Assembly (NCBI RefSeq): GCF_002735645.1
Contig: NZ_PDZG01000007.1
Coordinates: 1-64,000, forward strand
From: Iodobacter sp. BJB302
GTDB lineage: Bacteria; Pseudomonadota; Gammaproteobacteria; Burkholderiales; Chitinibacteraceae
Direction: 5' to 3'
DNA length: 64,000 bases
The translations under genes and the position numbers were made by a program. Shown in pieces: positions 1 to 11,511 of this stretch. The notes under the pieces were generated by a model. That model worked only from the letters and a program-made list of their open reading frames with translations, was not told the origin of the DNA and ran no database searches. Positions within the stretch are counted from its first letter, which is position 1, and the number at the start of each line of letters is the position of its first letter.

Positions 1-411
1 AATGCGCCATTTTTGATAAAAAGAACGCGGGGATTGTTGAGGGTTGATCGCGAGGGGTTGTAAGCATTGCTCCGCAATGCTCGCCATGACACTATGGCCC
101 AGTCGGGTTCTTGCTGCGCTGATACCCGACTTGCCGACCTCAATACGTCCAGAGGTGGCCCCTAGGAAAGTCATGCCTTCAGTCACAATTCGCAGGACTT
201 CCTCCGTATTCACACTGCGATAAAGTGACAGGGCGATCACATACCAAGCCATCACATGGGCGGGCAAATCACGCGTTCGTTGGTCGTGCCGCGCATGTAA
301 GTCTAACGCATTATCAATCGTTGCTATGGGGATAAGGCGTGCCAACAGCCCCACACTTAAGTAGTCAGATATTCGAATCGAATCTTCCAAATGTGCAGCT
401 CTGCTCGCCAT
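1..411 (-). CDS. IS4-family transposase, N-terminal part (cut by window edge)
   Basis: Reading the minus strand from the ATG at 409-411 gives an open frame of 137 codons that runs off the left edge. It begins MASRAAHLEDSIRIS and contains RTRDLPAHVMAWYVIALSLY and a GKSGISAARTRLG stretch. This is the pattern of the N-terminal domain of IS4-type transposases; the DDE catalytic domain would lie outside the window. The element's outer end must lie between this start and the rRNA-modification gene at 693, but its terminal repeat cannot be fixed without the other end. Whether the transposase is intact cannot be told. Confidence 0.8.
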   Translation of the reverse strand, partial: MASRAAHLEDSIRISDYLSVGLLARLIPIATIDNALDLHARHDQRTRDLPAHVMAWYVIALSLYRSVNTEEVLRIVTEGMTFLGATSGRIEVGKSGISAARTRLGHSVMASIAEQCLQPLAINPQQSPRSFYQKWRI

Positions 412-692
412 ACTTCATGATTAATGAAAAAAAGAAATTATCTATCAATTATCCATCATTTGACTATAAAGTGAACAGCATTGCCCTCAATCCCCCTTTT
501 ACTAAGGGGGAGGCTAAAGCCGAAGCGATGCTTAAAGTTGTGCAGATCCTTATGCTTGGCCTTCTCCGTGTAACTCTGTGGTTCAAGATTTAGGTTTCTG
601 CGTGAGCAATCGCCCTCACCTGCAATGCTATGGTTCCTTTCCCCGCTCCCGCCCCGTAAACTGCAGCTCCTTTGCCTTTGATTGCCCCGCTC
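412..692. other. Intergenic stretch with the IS end, a hairpin and a repeat relic
   Basis: This gap separates the transposase start from the pseudouridine synthase. It holds a short perfect inverted repeat at 491-511 (TCCCCCTT, 5-base loop, AAGGGGGA) and, at 562-598, the right arm of the palindromic repeat family seen elsewhere in the window. An open frame crosses it on the plus strand but has no family resemblance and overlaps the transposase antisense, so I do not call it a gene. Confidence 0.5.
562..598. repeat. Orphan right arm of the dispersed palindromic repeat
   Basis: The bases TTCTCCGTGTAACTCTGTGG followed by TTCAAGATTTAGGTTT match the right arms of the full copies near 49.5 and 53.6 kb. 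No left arm is present here, so this is a half copy, possibly truncated when the IS inserted nearby. Confidence 0.7.
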
Positions 693-1601
693 ATGAGTAA
701 ACGCCGTACTTCCCCCCTACCGCACCGCGATGGCATTGCCCCGAGTTTTTTACAGCTGCCTGCCGGGCAATGGCCAGATTTGCTGACGTTTTTAATCACG
801 CGCTTTCCGCATATGCCGGCCGAAATATTGCGCGGGCGTTTGGAGCGTGGCGAGATTGTTGACCATCAGGGCGAGGTATTGAATGTAGCCAGCAGCTTTC
901 AGCCCAATGGCCGCATCTGGTATTACCGCGAAGTGCCCGAAGAAACGCCGGTGCCCTTTGCCGAGCACATTATTTATCAGGATGAGCGCTTGCTGGTGGC
1001 AGATAAGCCGCATTTTCTGGCCTGTATTCCGGCCGGGCGTTATTTGCAGGAAACGCTGCTGACCCGACTACGTAAGTCGCTGGGCGCGCCCGACATTGCG
1101 CCGATCCATCGTCTGGATAGAGAAACAGCAGGGATTATGCTGTTCAGCCTCGATCCCGCCTGCCGCGCTGGCTACCATGCGCTGTTTTCTGAGCGGGATG
1201 TGGCGAAAGAATACGAGGCGATTGCACCTTTTAGGGCTGATTTAGAGCTACCCCGCGTGCACCGCAGCTTTATGCAGGAGCAGCAGGGCATGTTTACCAT
1301 GGAAGAAGCACCAGGCGAGCCTAATAGCGAAACCTATATCGAGCTGATCGAGCAGCGTGGTGAATGGGCACGCTATCGCCTCAAACCGCACACCGGCAAA
1401 AAACACCAGCTGCGCACCCATTTAAGCGCGCTTGGCGTGCCGATTTTAAATGATCCCTGGTATCCCGAATTGTTGCCCGAAAAAGGCGATGACTTCAGCC
1501 GCCCCTTGCAATTATTAGCCAGGGCGATTGAGTTTGTTGATCCGTTTACGGGTGAAAGCAGGCGTTTTGAAAGCCAACGGGAACTGTGCTGGCCTGAATA
1601 A
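693..1601 (+). CDS. RluA-family pseudouridine synthase
   Basis: This predicted enzyme isomerises uridine to pseudouridine in rRNA or tRNA; the target cannot be assigned from sequence. The 302-residue protein carries the catalytic motif HRLDRETAG at about 139-147, with the aspartate at residue 142 as expected nucleophile. A short N-terminal region (about 20-90) resembles an S4-like RNA-binding segment. The conserved KPHTGKKHQLRTHL block near the C-terminus is the usual second family signature. I chose the ATG at 693 (MSKRRTSPL) over an in-frame ATG 21 bases upstream because family members usually start close to the RR-x-PLP-x-RDG segment; no strong ribosome site decides between them. It stands alone on the plus strand. 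Confidence 0.88.
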   Translation: MSKRRTSPLPHRDGIAPSFLQLPAGQWPDLLTFLITRFPHMPAEILRGRLERGEIVDHQGEVLNVASSFQPNGRIWYYREVPEETPVPFAEHIIYQDERLLVADKPHFLACIPAGRYLQETLLTRLRKSLGAPDIAPIHRLDRETAGIMLFSLDPACRAGYHALFSERDVAKEYEAIAPFRADLELPRVHRSFMQEQQGMFTMEEAPGEPNSETYIELIEQRGEWARYRLKPHTGKKHQLRTHLSALGVPILNDPWYPELLPEKGDDFSRPLQLLARAIEFVDPFTGESRRFESQRELCWPE

Positions 1602-1637
1602 AGTCATATCTGATGATTATTCAATGACAGGCAGAAC

Positions 1638-1985
1638 ATGTACGAATCCAGACATCATCCTCCGCTGCCATGGGCAAAATTTTGTACCCGGCTGTTGTGG
1701 CATGTTGCAGGCGCTTTACTGCTCATTTTGCTCTCCCTGTTTTTAGGGGCGGCAGGCCATGTCTATTTTGAGCTGCACAGCTGGCACGATGGCTTTTTAA
1801 ATGGCGCAATGATGCTGGGAGGAATGGGGCCGCTGACTCCACCAGTGAGCAATGCCGGCAAATTATTTGTGGGCCTGTATGCGCTCTACGCGGGTTTAGT
1901 TTTTGTTGCAGCTATCGGCATGATGCTTGCCCCAGTGGCCCACAGGGTTTTGCATTTATTTCACAGGGAAGGCCACAAAACATAG
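1638..1985 (+). CDS. Small two-helix membrane protein resembling a K+ channel pore module
   Basis: This 115-residue protein has two strong hydrophobic segments, about residues 20-43 and 80-100, joined by a loop containing FLNGAMMLGGMGPLTPPVSN. The order helix, re-entrant-like loop, then NAGKLFVGLYALYAGLVF recalls the pore-helix, filter and inner helix of two-helix K+ channels, where the second helix typically follows a T-x-A-G-K/R-L-F motif. The selectivity-filter signature TVGYG is absent; LGGMGPL sits in its place. I therefore cannot assign channel activity. It ends 40 bases from the convergent glmU, with a shared terminator between them. Confidence 0.75.
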   Translation: MYESRHHPPLPWAKFCTRLLWHVAGALLLILLSLFLGAAGHVYFELHSWHDGFLNGAMMLGGMGPLTPPVSNAGKLFVGLYALYAGLVFVAAIGMMLAPVAHRVLHLFHREGHKT

Positions 1986-1987
1986 CG

Positions 1988-2013
1988 AAAGGCGCATCAG
2001 ACACTGCGCCTTT
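1988..2013. terminator. Bidirectional hairpin between the membrane protein gene and glmU
   Basis: AAAGGCGCA at 1988-1996 pairs with TGCGCCTTT at 2005-2013 around an 8-base loop. It lies between two convergent genes, with A/T runs on both sides, and fits a shared intrinsic terminator. Confidence 0.65.
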
Positions 2014-2025
2014 CAATCTGATCAC

Positions 2026-3393
2026 TTACTTCTTTACTGGCCGCTGCCAGCCATAAATCGTTACCTGCTTGGCCCGCGCTACGGTCAGCTCGCCAGCCGG
2101 TGCATTCTTGCCAATCACCGATCCTGCACCAGTAGTTGCACCTTCACCGATGGTAACGGGTGCAACCAGCACATTATTCGAGCCAATACGTACTTCGTCT
2201 TCAATCACGGTACGGAATTTATTCACGCCATCGTAATTGGCCGTAATCGTCCCCGCGCCCACATTCACCTTGCTGCCCATGGTGGTGTCGCCGATATAGC
2301 TCAGATGATTTACTTTTGAGCCTTTGCCGATGGTCGCTTTTTTGACTTCCACAAAGTTGCCGATATGCACATCGTCGGCCAGCTCGGCACCGGGGCGCAG
2401 ACGGGCAAACGGGCCGATCAGATTGCCCTTGCCTACTACAGCGTCTTCCAGATGGCTGAATGGGTGAATGATGGTGTCATCATTGATCGTTACATTCTTT
2501 AAAACACAATTTGCGCCGATGCTTACGTTTTCGCCCAGAACAACATCACCCTCAAACACGCAATTCACATCGATAACCACATCCATGCCATGGCGCAGCG
2601 TGCCGCGTACATCGATACGTGCCGGATCAATCAGGCTAACGCCAGACAATAACAGTGACTGCGCAATCTCCGCCTGATGAATGCGCTCCAGCTGGGCCAG
2701 TTGCACCTTATTATTAATGCCTTCGGCTTCCCAGTGATCCTGAGGATGCACGGTGGCCACTTCAACGCCATCACGCACCGCCAGAGCGATCAGATCGGTG
2801 GCGTAATATTCGCCCTGGGCATTGTCATTTTTAAGCTCGGAAAGCCAGCCCGCCAGTTTTGCTGTGGGCAGAGCCAGAATGCCTGTGTTCATTTCTTTAA
2901 TTGCCGCTTGCTCAGGGCTGGCGTCTTTTTGCTCAACAATGCACGTTACCTTGCCCGCAGCATCGCGGACTATGCGGCCATAGCCCGTGGCATCGTCCAG
3001 AATATCCGTCAGAATCCCTAACTTCCCCTGGCTGCTGGCTGCTAACAGCGCCTGCAGCGTGGCTAAGCGGGTTAAAGGCACATCGCCATACAACATCAGC
3101 GTGGTTTCACCCTGTAAATGTGGCAAAGCCTGCGCGAGCGCGTGACCCGTTCCCAGCTGCTCGGCCTGATGCGCCCATGTCAGATCAGTGCTGCCGAGTA
3201 ATTCTTCCTGTACCTGCTTGCCACCATGGCCATAAACCACAACCAGCTTACCGGGCTGCAGCTGTCTTGCCGTATCCAACACATGCCCCAGCAAGGGTTT
3301 CCCCGCCAGGCGATGCAAAACCTTAGGCATTTTGGAGTACATACGCTTGCCCTGGCCGGCAGCGAGGACAACAACATCAAGCAAAGCGCTCAT
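2026..3393 (-). CDS. glmU: Bifunctional UDP-GlcNAc pyrophosphorylase / GlcN-1-P acetyltransferase
   Basis: GlmU acetylates glucosamine-1-phosphate and then joins it to UTP, giving UDP-GlcNAc for peptidoglycan and LPS. The 455-residue protein is full length. The nucleotidyltransferase motif [16 protein letters not shown] lies at about 9-24, and the C-terminal third is a left-handed beta-helix of hexapeptide repeats ([33 protein letters not shown]). The ATG at 3391-3393 gives the usual [13 protein letters not shown] start; an upstream in-frame extension to 3477 is an artefact of the adjacent duplication. The gene's first 282 bases, plus 17 bases of leader, are repeated exactly at 3411-3709. As a result its original promoter region now lies beyond a truncated copy. 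The start codon overlaps the stop of that copy (ATGA), so translation may be coupled. Confidence 0.96.
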   Translation of the reverse strand: MSALLDVVVLAAGQGKRMYSKMPKVLHRLAGKPLLGHVLDTARQLQPGKLVVVYGHGGKQVQEELLGSTDLTWAHQAEQLGTGHALAQALPHLQGETTLMLYGDVPLTRLATLQALLAASSQGKLGILTDILDDATGYGRIVRDAAGKVTCIVEQKDASPEQAAIKEMNTGILALPTAKLAGWLSELKNDNAQGEYYATDLIALAVRDGVEVATVHPQDHWEAEGINNKVQLAQLERIHQAEIAQSLLLSGVSLIDPARIDVRGTLRHGMDVVIDVNCVFEGDVVLGENVSIGANCVLKNVTINDDTIIHPFSHLEDAVVGKGNLIGPFARLRPGAELADDVHIGNFVEVKKATIGKGSKVNHLSYIGDTTMGSKVNVGAGTITANYDGVNKFRTVIEDEVRIGSNNVLVAPVTIGEGATTGAGSVIGKNAPAGELTVARAKQVTIYGWQRPVKK

Positions 3394-3709
3394 GCGACAA
3401 GACCTAGTAACTGTAAATGTGGCAAAGCCTGCGCGAGCGCGTGACCCGTTCCCAGCTGCTCGGCCTGATGCGCCCATGTCAGATCAGTGCTGCCGAGTAA
3501 TTCTTCCTGTACCTGCTTGCCACCATGGCCATAAACCACAACCAGCTTACCGGGCTGCAGCTGTCTTGCCGTATCCAACACATGCCCCAGCAAGGGTTTC
3601 CCCGCCAGGCGATGCAAAACCTTAGGCATTTTGGAGTACATACGCTTGCCCTGGCCGGCAGCGAGGACAACAACATCAAGCAAAGCGCTCATGCGACAAG
3701 ACCTAGTAA
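3112..3709. repeat. Perfect 299-bp tandem duplication covering the glmU start
   Basis: Bases 3112-3410 are repeated at 3411-3709 with no difference that I can see and no spacer. The flanks diverge at once on both sides (3111 versus 3410, and 3411 versus 3710). The unit contains the first 94 glmU codons and 17 bases upstream of the ATG. Perfect identity implies a very recent event, or an assembly or library artefact. Confidence 0.93.
3390..3692 (-). pseudogene. Truncated duplicate of glmU (N-terminal 94 residues)
   Basis: This frame encodes the first 94 residues of GlmU identically, then six residues (LLGLVA) read from the leader of the downstream copy, then a TGA. It retains the GxGxRM-S-x-x-PK loop but lacks the uridine-binding and acetyltransferase parts, so it should be inactive alone. 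It sits between the inferred original promoter side and the intact gene. Its TGA overlaps the intact ATG in an ATGA arrangement, so ribosomes finishing here could restart at glmU. Whether the fragment is stable or merely a leader peptide is unknown. Confidence 0.85.
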
Positions 3710-3865
3710 GCTAAAAGGCATTATTTTAACCCTTTTTACGCTACAAACCAGCGGCTAAATGTAATGTAAACAATGCAAAGAGGGTGAAGCATATGGCATT
3801 TAATTGATTAGCCACTCTGCACCAATCCGGATAAAAAGCCATACTGGCCGGTATCGCCTTGCGAT

Positions 3866-3898
3866 GGCGGGTTGCGCCAAAAAACAAGCTAACCCGCC
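3866..3898 (-). terminator. Inverted repeat downstream of the carboxypeptidase gene
   Basis: GGCGGGTT at 3866-3873 pairs with AACCCGCC at 3891-3898. The 17-base loop reads T-rich on the minus strand, but there is no T-run after the stem. It could terminate the carboxypeptidase transcript or just stabilise its end. Confidence 0.35.
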
Positions 3899-3916
3899 CT
3901 GAATTTCCCGGCCTGA

Positions 3917-5404
3917 TTAAGCCAGATACCGCTGTTCTAAATGCTTGCGGAAATGAGCCGGGTTAAGCGCCTCGCCTGTGGCACGGCTAACCAGTTCACC
4001 CGTTTCCCACTGGCTGGCCTGGCTCCAGATATTGGCGTTCAGCCAATTAAATATCGGAGCTAAATCACCAGCCGCAATACGCTCGTCCAGATCCGGATGC
4101 AGCTTGCGTATCGTTGCAAAATATTGCGCGGCATACATTGCGCCCAGTGTGTAGCTTGGGAAATAGCCAAACGCGCCATCCGTCCAGTGGATATCCTGCA
4201 GGCAGCCATTTTTAAAATTGCCCCTGGTATCCACGCCCAGATAGGCCTGCATTTTTTCATCCCACAAGGCTGGCACATCGTCAGCTTCGATTTCGCCATC
4301 AATCAGGGCGCGTTCAATTTCGTAACGCAAAATCACATGGGCCGGGTAAGTCAGCTCATCGGCGTCCACACGAATAAAATCCGGGTGCACACGGGTGTAC
4401 ATTTTGGCCAGATTGGCCGCCTCAAATGCGGGCTGATCACCCAAATGCTTTTTAACCAGCGGGCTGATCAGGGCTAAAAATGCCGGATTGCGGCCTAATT
4501 GCATTTCAAACGACAAGCTCTGGCTTTCATGTATGCCCATAGAGCGGGCACGCCCTACCGGCAGGGCAACCGTTTCGCGCGGCAGGCTTTGCTCATAACG
4601 GGCGTGGCCGGTTTCATGCACAATGCCCATCATGCTTTGCATAAAATCATCTTCGCGATAGCGGGTAGTGATACGCACGTCTTCGGGCACACCGCCGCAA
4701 AATGGGTGATTCGATACATCAAGGCGGCCAGCTTCAAAATCAAAACCCAGTAAAGCCATGACATCCAAACCAAGCGCACGTTGTTTTTCAACGGCAAACG
4801 GGCCAGTCGCAGCAATTACCAGCTCTGTTGCTTGCTTCTCCATTGCCTGACGAATCAGCCCTGGCAGCCAGCTTTTCACATCGCCAAAAATACGGTCGAG
4901 CTCAGCACAGCTCATACCAGGCTCGTATTTATTGAGCAGCGATTCGTAAGGCGAAAGACCTGTTTCTTTCGCCAAAAGCTGCGCTTCTTCGCGGGATAAG
5001 CGCACTACTTCACGGAAATTAGCCAAAAAACCCTGCCAGTCATTATTCTGCCGCTGTGTACGCCACTCATGCGAGCAATGCGATCCCACAAGCGTTTTGG
5101 CTTCTACCAGGCTGGCGGGCAATAAATTGGCGTGTTCCCACTGGCGTTTAATCTCGCGCAGGCTGGCTTGCTCTGCCGCGCTTAAATCTTCAGCCTCTGC
5201 TGCTTTGATCAGCTCAGCTAATGCCGGATCGGTCAGCGTGTTATGAATCAGCACACCCAGCTCGGCCATCGCCGCACCGCGTGCATCATTGCCTTTTGCA
5301 GGCATCATGGCAGCCTGATCCCAGCCTGCCAGCGAGCCCAGATGCTCATAACGATAAATACGGGTAAACGTTGCAACAACAGCTTGGTAGGCGTTTTGGC
5401 TCAT
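3917..5404 (-). CDS. M32-family metallocarboxypeptidase (Taq type)
   Basis: This predicted cytoplasmic zinc carboxypeptidase trims amino acids from peptide C-termini. The 495-residue protein has the HExxH zinc motif HETGH at 263-267, the family HPF motif at 233-235, DVRIT at 242-246 and a GIHESQS stretch that supplies the downstream ligand glutamate. Length fits the family (about 490-510). The ATG at 5404 (MSQNAYQAVV) was preferred over an extension to 5482, whose extra 26 residues are not family-like. It is monocistronic, with glmU upstream on the same strand separated by about 500 bases that include the duplication. Confidence 0.93.
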   Translation of the reverse strand: MSQNAYQAVVATFTRIYRYEHLGSLAGWDQAAMMPAKGNDARGAAMAELGVLIHNTLTDPALAELIKAAEAEDLSAAEQASLREIKRQWEHANLLPASLVEAKTLVGSHCSHEWRTQRQNNDWQGFLANFREVVRLSREEAQLLAKETGLSPYESLLNKYEPGMSCAELDRIFGDVKSWLPGLIRQAMEKQATELVIAATGPFAVEKQRALGLDVMALLGFDFEAGRLDVSNHPFCGGVPEDVRITTRYREDDFMQSMMGIVHETGHARYEQSLPRETVALPVGRARSMGIHESQSLSFEMQLGRNPAFLALISPLVKKHLGDQPAFEAANLAKMYTRVHPDFIRVDADELTYPAHVILRYEIERALIDGEIEADDVPALWDEKMQAYLGVDTRGNFKNGCLQDIHWTDGAFGYFPSYTLGAMYAAQYFATIRKLHPDLDERIAAGDLAPIFNWLNANIWSQASQWETGELVSRATGEALNPAHFRKHLEQRYLA

Positions 5405-5580
5405 TGAAATAGGATCTCTGTAGGTAAGAATACTTATCATGCCAGCTTGGATAACAAGTGCAATTGCTTTGAACCCTGGCACTAGTCAGCTAAGCCACAT
5501 ACGTGTTTAAGCAAGGTATAACAGCAGGTAAGCCAGACGCCAGCTAATCTGTATGCAGGGAATAAATTGAGACAACTGGC

Positions 5581-7092
5581 ATGCGGGATCTTAAAATTAT
5601 CTGGAAAATAATGCTGCCTGCAGGATTACTTACATTGGTTACCCTGGGTATTGTATTACTCTCGCTGCACGCCATCGCATCGATCAGCGGCCTTGCATCA
5701 TATGCTTTAGATGAAAACGCCCGCAGAGTTTTTCTAGCTAATCAGGCCGCGTTTTACATCACAAGCACCACCACCGACGACCGAAATCAAATCCATGCAT
5801 GGACAACGCAAATGGAAGCAGCGGCCGAAAAGCAATTTCAGTTAAATCTGGATAAAGGACGCGACGCTTTAAATCGTTTATATGCAATTGAAAAAGACGC
5901 CAGCCGCAGAGCCATCATCGATCAGGCACGAAGCCAGCTTCTGCAATTTGAAAAAATTGATAAAGAAGCCTTTAAGCTGACACGGCTGGGGCAGCCCACC
6001 GAGGCGTATGCGCTCATAAATGGTGATGCCTACCATGCATATAAAGCTGCAATGAGCCATCTGAGCCAGTTAGTGAAACTGGAAGAAAACGATATTGCTA
6101 TCGCCCGCAAGCAGATCGATATAAGGGGTAAAAACACCTTCTGGACCGTGCTAATGATTGCCGTTGTCGGGTTTTTAATCAGTCTTGCTGCAGTCTGGCT
6201 GAGTACCCAGCAAATTTTGCGGCAGCTGGGTGGCGAGCCGGCTTACGCGGCAAGCGTAGCCCGGCAAGTGGCTGCCGGCGATCTTAGCCTGGATGTGATG
6301 GTGCACGCTGAAGATCAAAACAGTCTCTTATTTGCCATGCGCCAGATGGTAGAAAAACTAAGCTCTATTGTCATCAGTCTGCGAGACGCAACAGAGGCGA
6401 CTTACAACTCATCTTCAGAAGTAGCAAGTGCCGCACAACTGGTCTGCAAGAACACCAGCATCAATGCCGACATACTGAGAGAAAGCAGCATATCGATTGA
6501 TAACCTCAGTATTCATACCAGCCAGAACACGTATACCGCGCACATCACCGACTCGATGGCACGCCAGTCCACATTGGATGCACGCAGCAGCTGTGAGTCA
6601 GTACAAAAAACCACCTCAGCCATGCGAAAAATTGCTAAGGAGATTCAAATCATTGACGATATTGCCTACCAAACTAATTTACTGGCCTTAAATGCAGCCA
6701 TTGAAGCGGCCCGGGCAGGCACAAATGGTAAAAGCTTTGCTGTGGTCGCGGCTGAAGTCAGAAAACTGGCCGAGCGCTGCCAGCTGGCCGCGCAAAAGAT
6801 TGGCGACTTATCCCAGAGCAGCGTACAGCTTGCTGAAGCCGCTGGCGAACAGCTCAACAAAATAGAGCCATCCATTAGAAAAACCGCCGGCCTGGTTCAG
6901 GAAATCGCCGCCAACAGCCACGAACAGAGCCATGAGCTTGAGCTGATCAACCAGAATATCGGCGAAGTATCACAGCGCGTAGCAACCAACGCAGCTGCAT
7001 CTGAGCAGCTGTCTGCCACAGCCGAACAACTAAGCAATCAGGCCCGCCAGGTGCAAACGATGCTGGCATTTTTTAAGATTAAACAATCTTAA
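5581..7092 (+). CDS. Methyl-accepting chemotaxis protein
   Basis: A 503-residue inner-membrane chemoreceptor. It has one helix at about 10-33, a periplasmic four-helix-bundle type region to about 180, a second helix at about 187-208, a HAMP segment ([23 protein letters not shown]) and a cytoplasmic signalling domain. The hairpin tip reads [20 protein letters not shown] followed by [19 protein letters not shown]. The classical tip has EQGRGF where this one has TNGKSF, which is unusual at the CheA/CheW contact region. There is no C-terminal CheR/CheB-tethering pentapeptide. The ligand is unknown. It lies alone between divergent and convergent neighbours; no chemotaxis genes are adjacent. Confidence 0.9.
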   Translation: MRDLKIIWKIMLPAGLLTLVTLGIVLLSLHAIASISGLASYALDENARRVFLANQAAFYITSTTTDDRNQIHAWTTQMEAAAEKQFQLNLDKGRDALNRLYAIEKDASRRAIIDQARSQLLQFEKIDKEAFKLTRLGQPTEAYALINGDAYHAYKAAMSHLSQLVKLEENDIAIARKQIDIRGKNTFWTVLMIAVVGFLISLAAVWLSTQQILRQLGGEPAYAASVARQVAAGDLSLDVMVHAEDQNSLLFAMRQMVEKLSSIVISLRDATEATYNSSSEVASAAQLVCKNTSINADILRESSISIDNLSIHTSQNTYTAHITDSMARQSTLDARSSCESVQKTTSAMRKIAKEIQIIDDIAYQTNLLALNAAIEAARAGTNGKSFAVVAAEVRKLAERCQLAAQKIGDLSQSSVQLAEAAGEQLNKIEPSIRKTAGLVQEIAANSHEQSHELELINQNIGEVSQRVATNAAASEQLSATAEQLSNQARQVQTMLAFFKIKQS

Positions 7093-7160
7093 TCAGCCAT
7101 TGCCAAACAAGCAGCTTACTCACAGCCCCCAACCGGGCATGTGACTTAATCTTCAAACGT

Positions 7161-7189
7161 AAAAAAGGCAGCCGAAGCTGCCTTTTTTA
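7161..7189. terminator. Bidirectional terminator between the chemoreceptor and atpC
   Basis: AAAAAAGGCAGC and GCTGCCTTTTTT flank a CGAA tetraloop. The stem sits between two converging transcription units and has T-runs in both directions, so it should end both the chemoreceptor mRNA and the ATP synthase operon. Confidence 0.9.
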
Positions 7190-7204
7190 TCACCACACTA
7201 AAGC

Positions 7205-7630
7205 TTAGTGACCACGCTTTTTGAGCTTGTCGATCACGGCAAGTTTTGCTACCGCTTCCACCAGCTCGGCCTGAGCCATCGCAAAGTCCATCGATGAGCC
7301 GTGGTTCTTTAATGCTTCTTCGGCGCGGCGTTTGGCGTCCAGCGCCTTGGCTTCGTCGATGTCTTTACCGCGAATGGCAGTATCTGCCAGCACGGTAACC
7401 ACATGAGGCTGCACTTCTAACATGCCGCCTGAAACATAAAGAATCACTTCTTCATCGCTATTGGCAACTTTGATGCGCACCGCTCCGGGCCTCACACGAG
7501 TGAGTAGTGGGGCGTGACGCGGCAGAATACCAATTTCACCTTTTTCGGCGGGTGCCGAGATAAACTCAGCCACGCCGGAGTAAATCAGTGCTTCTGCGCT
7601 TACCACGTCCACATGCATTGTCATTGCCAT
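7205..7630 (-). CDS. atpC: ATP synthase F1 epsilon subunit
   Basis: AtpC is the regulatory stalk subunit of F1 that couples gamma rotation to catalysis and inhibits ATP hydrolysis. The 141-residue protein shows the N-terminal beta-sandwich ([39 protein letters not shown]) and the C-terminal two-helix segment. It is the last gene of the atp operon, 11 bases after atpD, and is followed at once by a strong terminator. Confidence 0.97.
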   Translation of the reverse strand: MAMTMHVDVVSAEALIYSGVAEFISAPAEKGEIGILPRHAPLLTRVRPGAVRIKVANSDEEVILYVSGGMLEVQPHVVTVLADTAIRGKDIDEAKALDAKRRAEEALKNHGSSMDFAMAQAELVEAVAKLAVIDKLKKRGH

Positions 7631-7641
7631 GGCACTAATCC

Positions 7642-9063
<1,422 letters not shown>

Positions 9064-9933
9064 TTACACCGCTGCCGCGCCAGAAACGATTTCGGAGAGT
9101 TCCTTCGTAATCGCTGCTTGACGGGTTTTGTTGTAAAGGAGCTGCAGATCGCCGATCACATTGTCTGCGTTATCAGTCGCCGCTTTCATCGCCACCATAC
9201 GGGCCGCTTGCTCGGAAGAAATGTTTTCCGCTACGGCCTGGTAAACCAGTGCCTCAATGTAACGGCTCATTAATTCGTCGATCACAGTCTTCGCATCCGG
9301 CTCAAACAGGTATTCCCAGTTGTAGCCTTTTTTAGGCTCGCCAAATGCGTTGTCTGATAACGGCAGCAGCTGTTCAATCACTGGCTCTTGCTTCATGGTA
9401 TTCACGAAGCGGGTGTAAACGAGGTGTACTTCGTCTACTTCACCAGCAACAAAGGCGTCGATCATTACTTTGATCGGGCCAATCAGCTGCTCAAGGTGCG
9501 GGGTATCGCCGAGTCCGTGCGCAGAGGATAAAACCTTTGCGCCGTAACGGTTCATAAACCCGATACCCTTGTTACCGATTGCGGTTACAGAGGTTTCTAC
9601 GCCGTCCTGATGCCAATCCTTCATACGGTTCACGGCCAGACGCAGGGAGTTGGTGTTTAAGCCACCACACAGCCCCTTGTCTGAAGTAATCGTAATCAGG
9701 CCCGCACGCTTAACAACGTCGCGCTTTTGCAAATAAGGATGCGTGTAATCAACAAAGGCAGCGCTCAGGTGGGCAGCCACATTACGGATTTTTTCACCGT
9801 AAGGACGTGCCGCTTTCATGCGTTCCTGAGCCTTGCGCATTTTTGATGTCGCAACCATTTCCATAGCACGGGTGATCTTTTGCGTATTTTTTACGCTCTT
9901 GATCTTTGTCCGAATTTCTTTACCGCTTGCCAT
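9064..9933 (-). CDS. atpG: ATP synthase F1 gamma subunit
   Basis: AtpG is the central rotor shaft of F1. The 289-residue protein has the conserved N-terminal helix [33 protein letters not shown] in the Rossmann-like part, and the C-terminal helix with [16 protein letters not shown]. Length and position (atpA-atpG-atpD) are standard. Confidence 0.97.
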   Translation of the reverse strand: MASGKEIRTKIKSVKNTQKITRAMEMVATSKMRKAQERMKAARPYGEKIRNVAAHLSAAFVDYTHPYLQKRDVVKRAGLITITSDKGLCGGLNTNSLRLAVNRMKDWHQDGVETSVTAIGNKGIGFMNRYGAKVLSSAHGLGDTPHLEQLIGPIKVMIDAFVAGEVDEVHLVYTRFVNTMKQEPVIEQLLPLSDNAFGEPKKGYNWEYLFEPDAKTVIDELMSRYIEALVYQAVAENISSEQAARMVAMKAATDNADNVIGDLQLLYNKTRQAAITKELSEIVSGAAAV

Positions 9934-9961
9934 GATTTGATCCTTGTCTCAACGTATCAAA

Positions 9962-11503
9962 TCAATACGCGGCGCTGGCCTTGAAGCCTTCCACTGCTTT
10001 AACGATCACTTTTTCGTCATCAGAAGCCAGGTCACCCTTGTCTTCGATACGAGCCAGTACGTCTGCGTGGTTAGCCTTGAGGTCAGCCAAGAATGCAGCT
10101 TCAAACGCCAGTGCTTTTTCAACTTTGATGTCATCAAACACACCTTTGTTGATCAGCAGCAGCGTGATCGACAGCTCAGACACTTTCAACGGGCTGTATT
10201 GAGCCTGTTTCATCAGTTCTGTAACCATCTTGCCGCGCTCAAGTTGCTTACGTGTTGCTTCGTCCAGATCAGAAGCAAACTGCGCGAACGCAGCCAGTTC
10301 ACGATACTGAGCCAGAGCCAGACGTACACCACCACCGAGCTTTTTAATCACTTTGGTCTGCGCTGCACCACCAACACGAGAAACCGAAATACCAGCATTC
10401 ATCGCCGGGCGAATACCCGCGTTGAACAAGTCAGTTTCCAAGAAAATCTGACCGTCAGTAATCGAAATCACGTTAGTAGGAACGAATGCAGAAACGTCAC
10501 CCGCCTGGGTTTCAATGATAGGCAGAGCGGTTAAAGAACCGGTTTTGCCTTTCACTGCACCGTTAGTCAGTTTTTCTACTTCTGCTTCGTTAATGCGGGA
10601 AGCACGTTCCAGCAGACGCGAGTGCAGGTAGAACACATCGCCCGGATACGCTTCACGGCCCGGAGGACGGCGCAGTAACAGGGAGATTTGACGGTAAGCT
10701 ACAGCTTGCTTGGACAAATCGTCATAAACGATCAGAGCGTCTTCGCCGCGGTCGCGGAAGTATTCACCCATCGTGCAACCGGAGTATGCAGCGATGTATT
10801 GCAGAGCAGCAGCTTCAGAAGCAGCAGCAGCAACCACAATGGTGTGACCCATTGCGCCGTGCTCTTCCAGCTTGCGCACTACGTTGGCAATCGAAGAAGC
10901 CTTTTGGCCAATCGCAACATAAATACATGTCACGCCTGTGCCTTTCTGGTTGATGATCGCGTCCAGAGCAACGGCAGTTTTACCGGTCTGACGGTCACCA
11001 ATGATCAGCTCGCGCTGACCACGACCTACTGGCACCATAGTATCAATCGATTTGATACCGGTTTGCAGTGGTTGCGACACAGATTGGCGGGCAATAACGC
11101 CCGGCGCAATTTTTTCGATTGGTGCAGATTCTGTTGTACCCAATGGGCCCTTGCCGTCGATAGGCTGGCCAAGAGAGTTAACAACACGACCAATCAATTC
11201 ACGGCCGACTGGAACTTCCAGAATACGGCCGGTACATTTGACTTCGTCGCCTTCTTGAATGTGCTTGTAATCACCAAGCACAACGGCACCAACAGAATCA
11301 CGCTCTAAGTTGAGCGCAAGACCGAAGGTATTACCCGGGAATTCCAGCATTTCGCCCTGCATAGCCTCTGACAGGCCGTGCACACGAACGATACCGTCTG
11401 TTACGGAAACTACAGTACCTGTGGTACGTGTTTCTGCTGCAGTCGATAAATTCTGGATCCGAGCTTTAATCAGTTCACTGATTTCGGACGGATTAAGTTG
11501 CAT
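9962..11503 (-). CDS. atpA: ATP synthase F1 alpha subunit
   Basis: AtpA is the non-catalytic nucleotide-binding subunit of the F1 hexamer. The 513-residue protein carries the Walker A motif GDRQTGKT at about 169-176, the [20 protein letters not shown] region and the arginine-containing [10 protein letters not shown] segment. Length matches other proteobacterial AtpA proteins. It starts 8 bases after the atpH stop. Confidence 0.98.
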   Translation of the reverse strand: MQLNPSEISELIKARIQNLSTAAETRTTGTVVSVTDGIVRVHGLSEAMQGEMLEFPGNTFGLALNLERDSVGAVVLGDYKHIQEGDEVKCTGRILEVPVGRELIGRVVNSLGQPIDGKGPLGTTESAPIEKIAPGVIARQSVSQPLQTGIKSIDTMVPVGRGQRELIIGDRQTGKTAVALDAIINQKGTGVTCIYVAIGQKASSIANVVRKLEEHGAMGHTIVVAAAASEAAALQYIAAYSGCTMGEYFRDRGEDALIVYDDLSKQAVAYRQISLLLRRPPGREAYPGDVFYLHSRLLERASRINEAEVEKLTNGAVKGKTGSLTALPIIETQAGDVSAFVPTNVISITDGQIFLETDLFNAGIRPAMNAGISVSRVGGAAQTKVIKKLGGGVRLALAQYRELAAFAQFASDLDEATRKQLERGKMVTELMKQAQYSPLKVSELSITLLLINKGVFDDIKVEKALAFEAAFLADLKANHADVLARIEDKGDLASDDEKVIVKAVEGFKASAAY

Positions 11504-11511
11504 GATTTCTC

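Noticed and set aside
339-593. An 84-codon plus-strand frame at the IS end
   Set aside because: Antisense to the transposase start and running into a repeat arm; no family likeness.
3394-3477. A longer glmU start reading back into the duplicated unit
   Set aside because: The extra residues come from the second copy in a different frame; [13 protein letters not shown] at 3393 is the family start.
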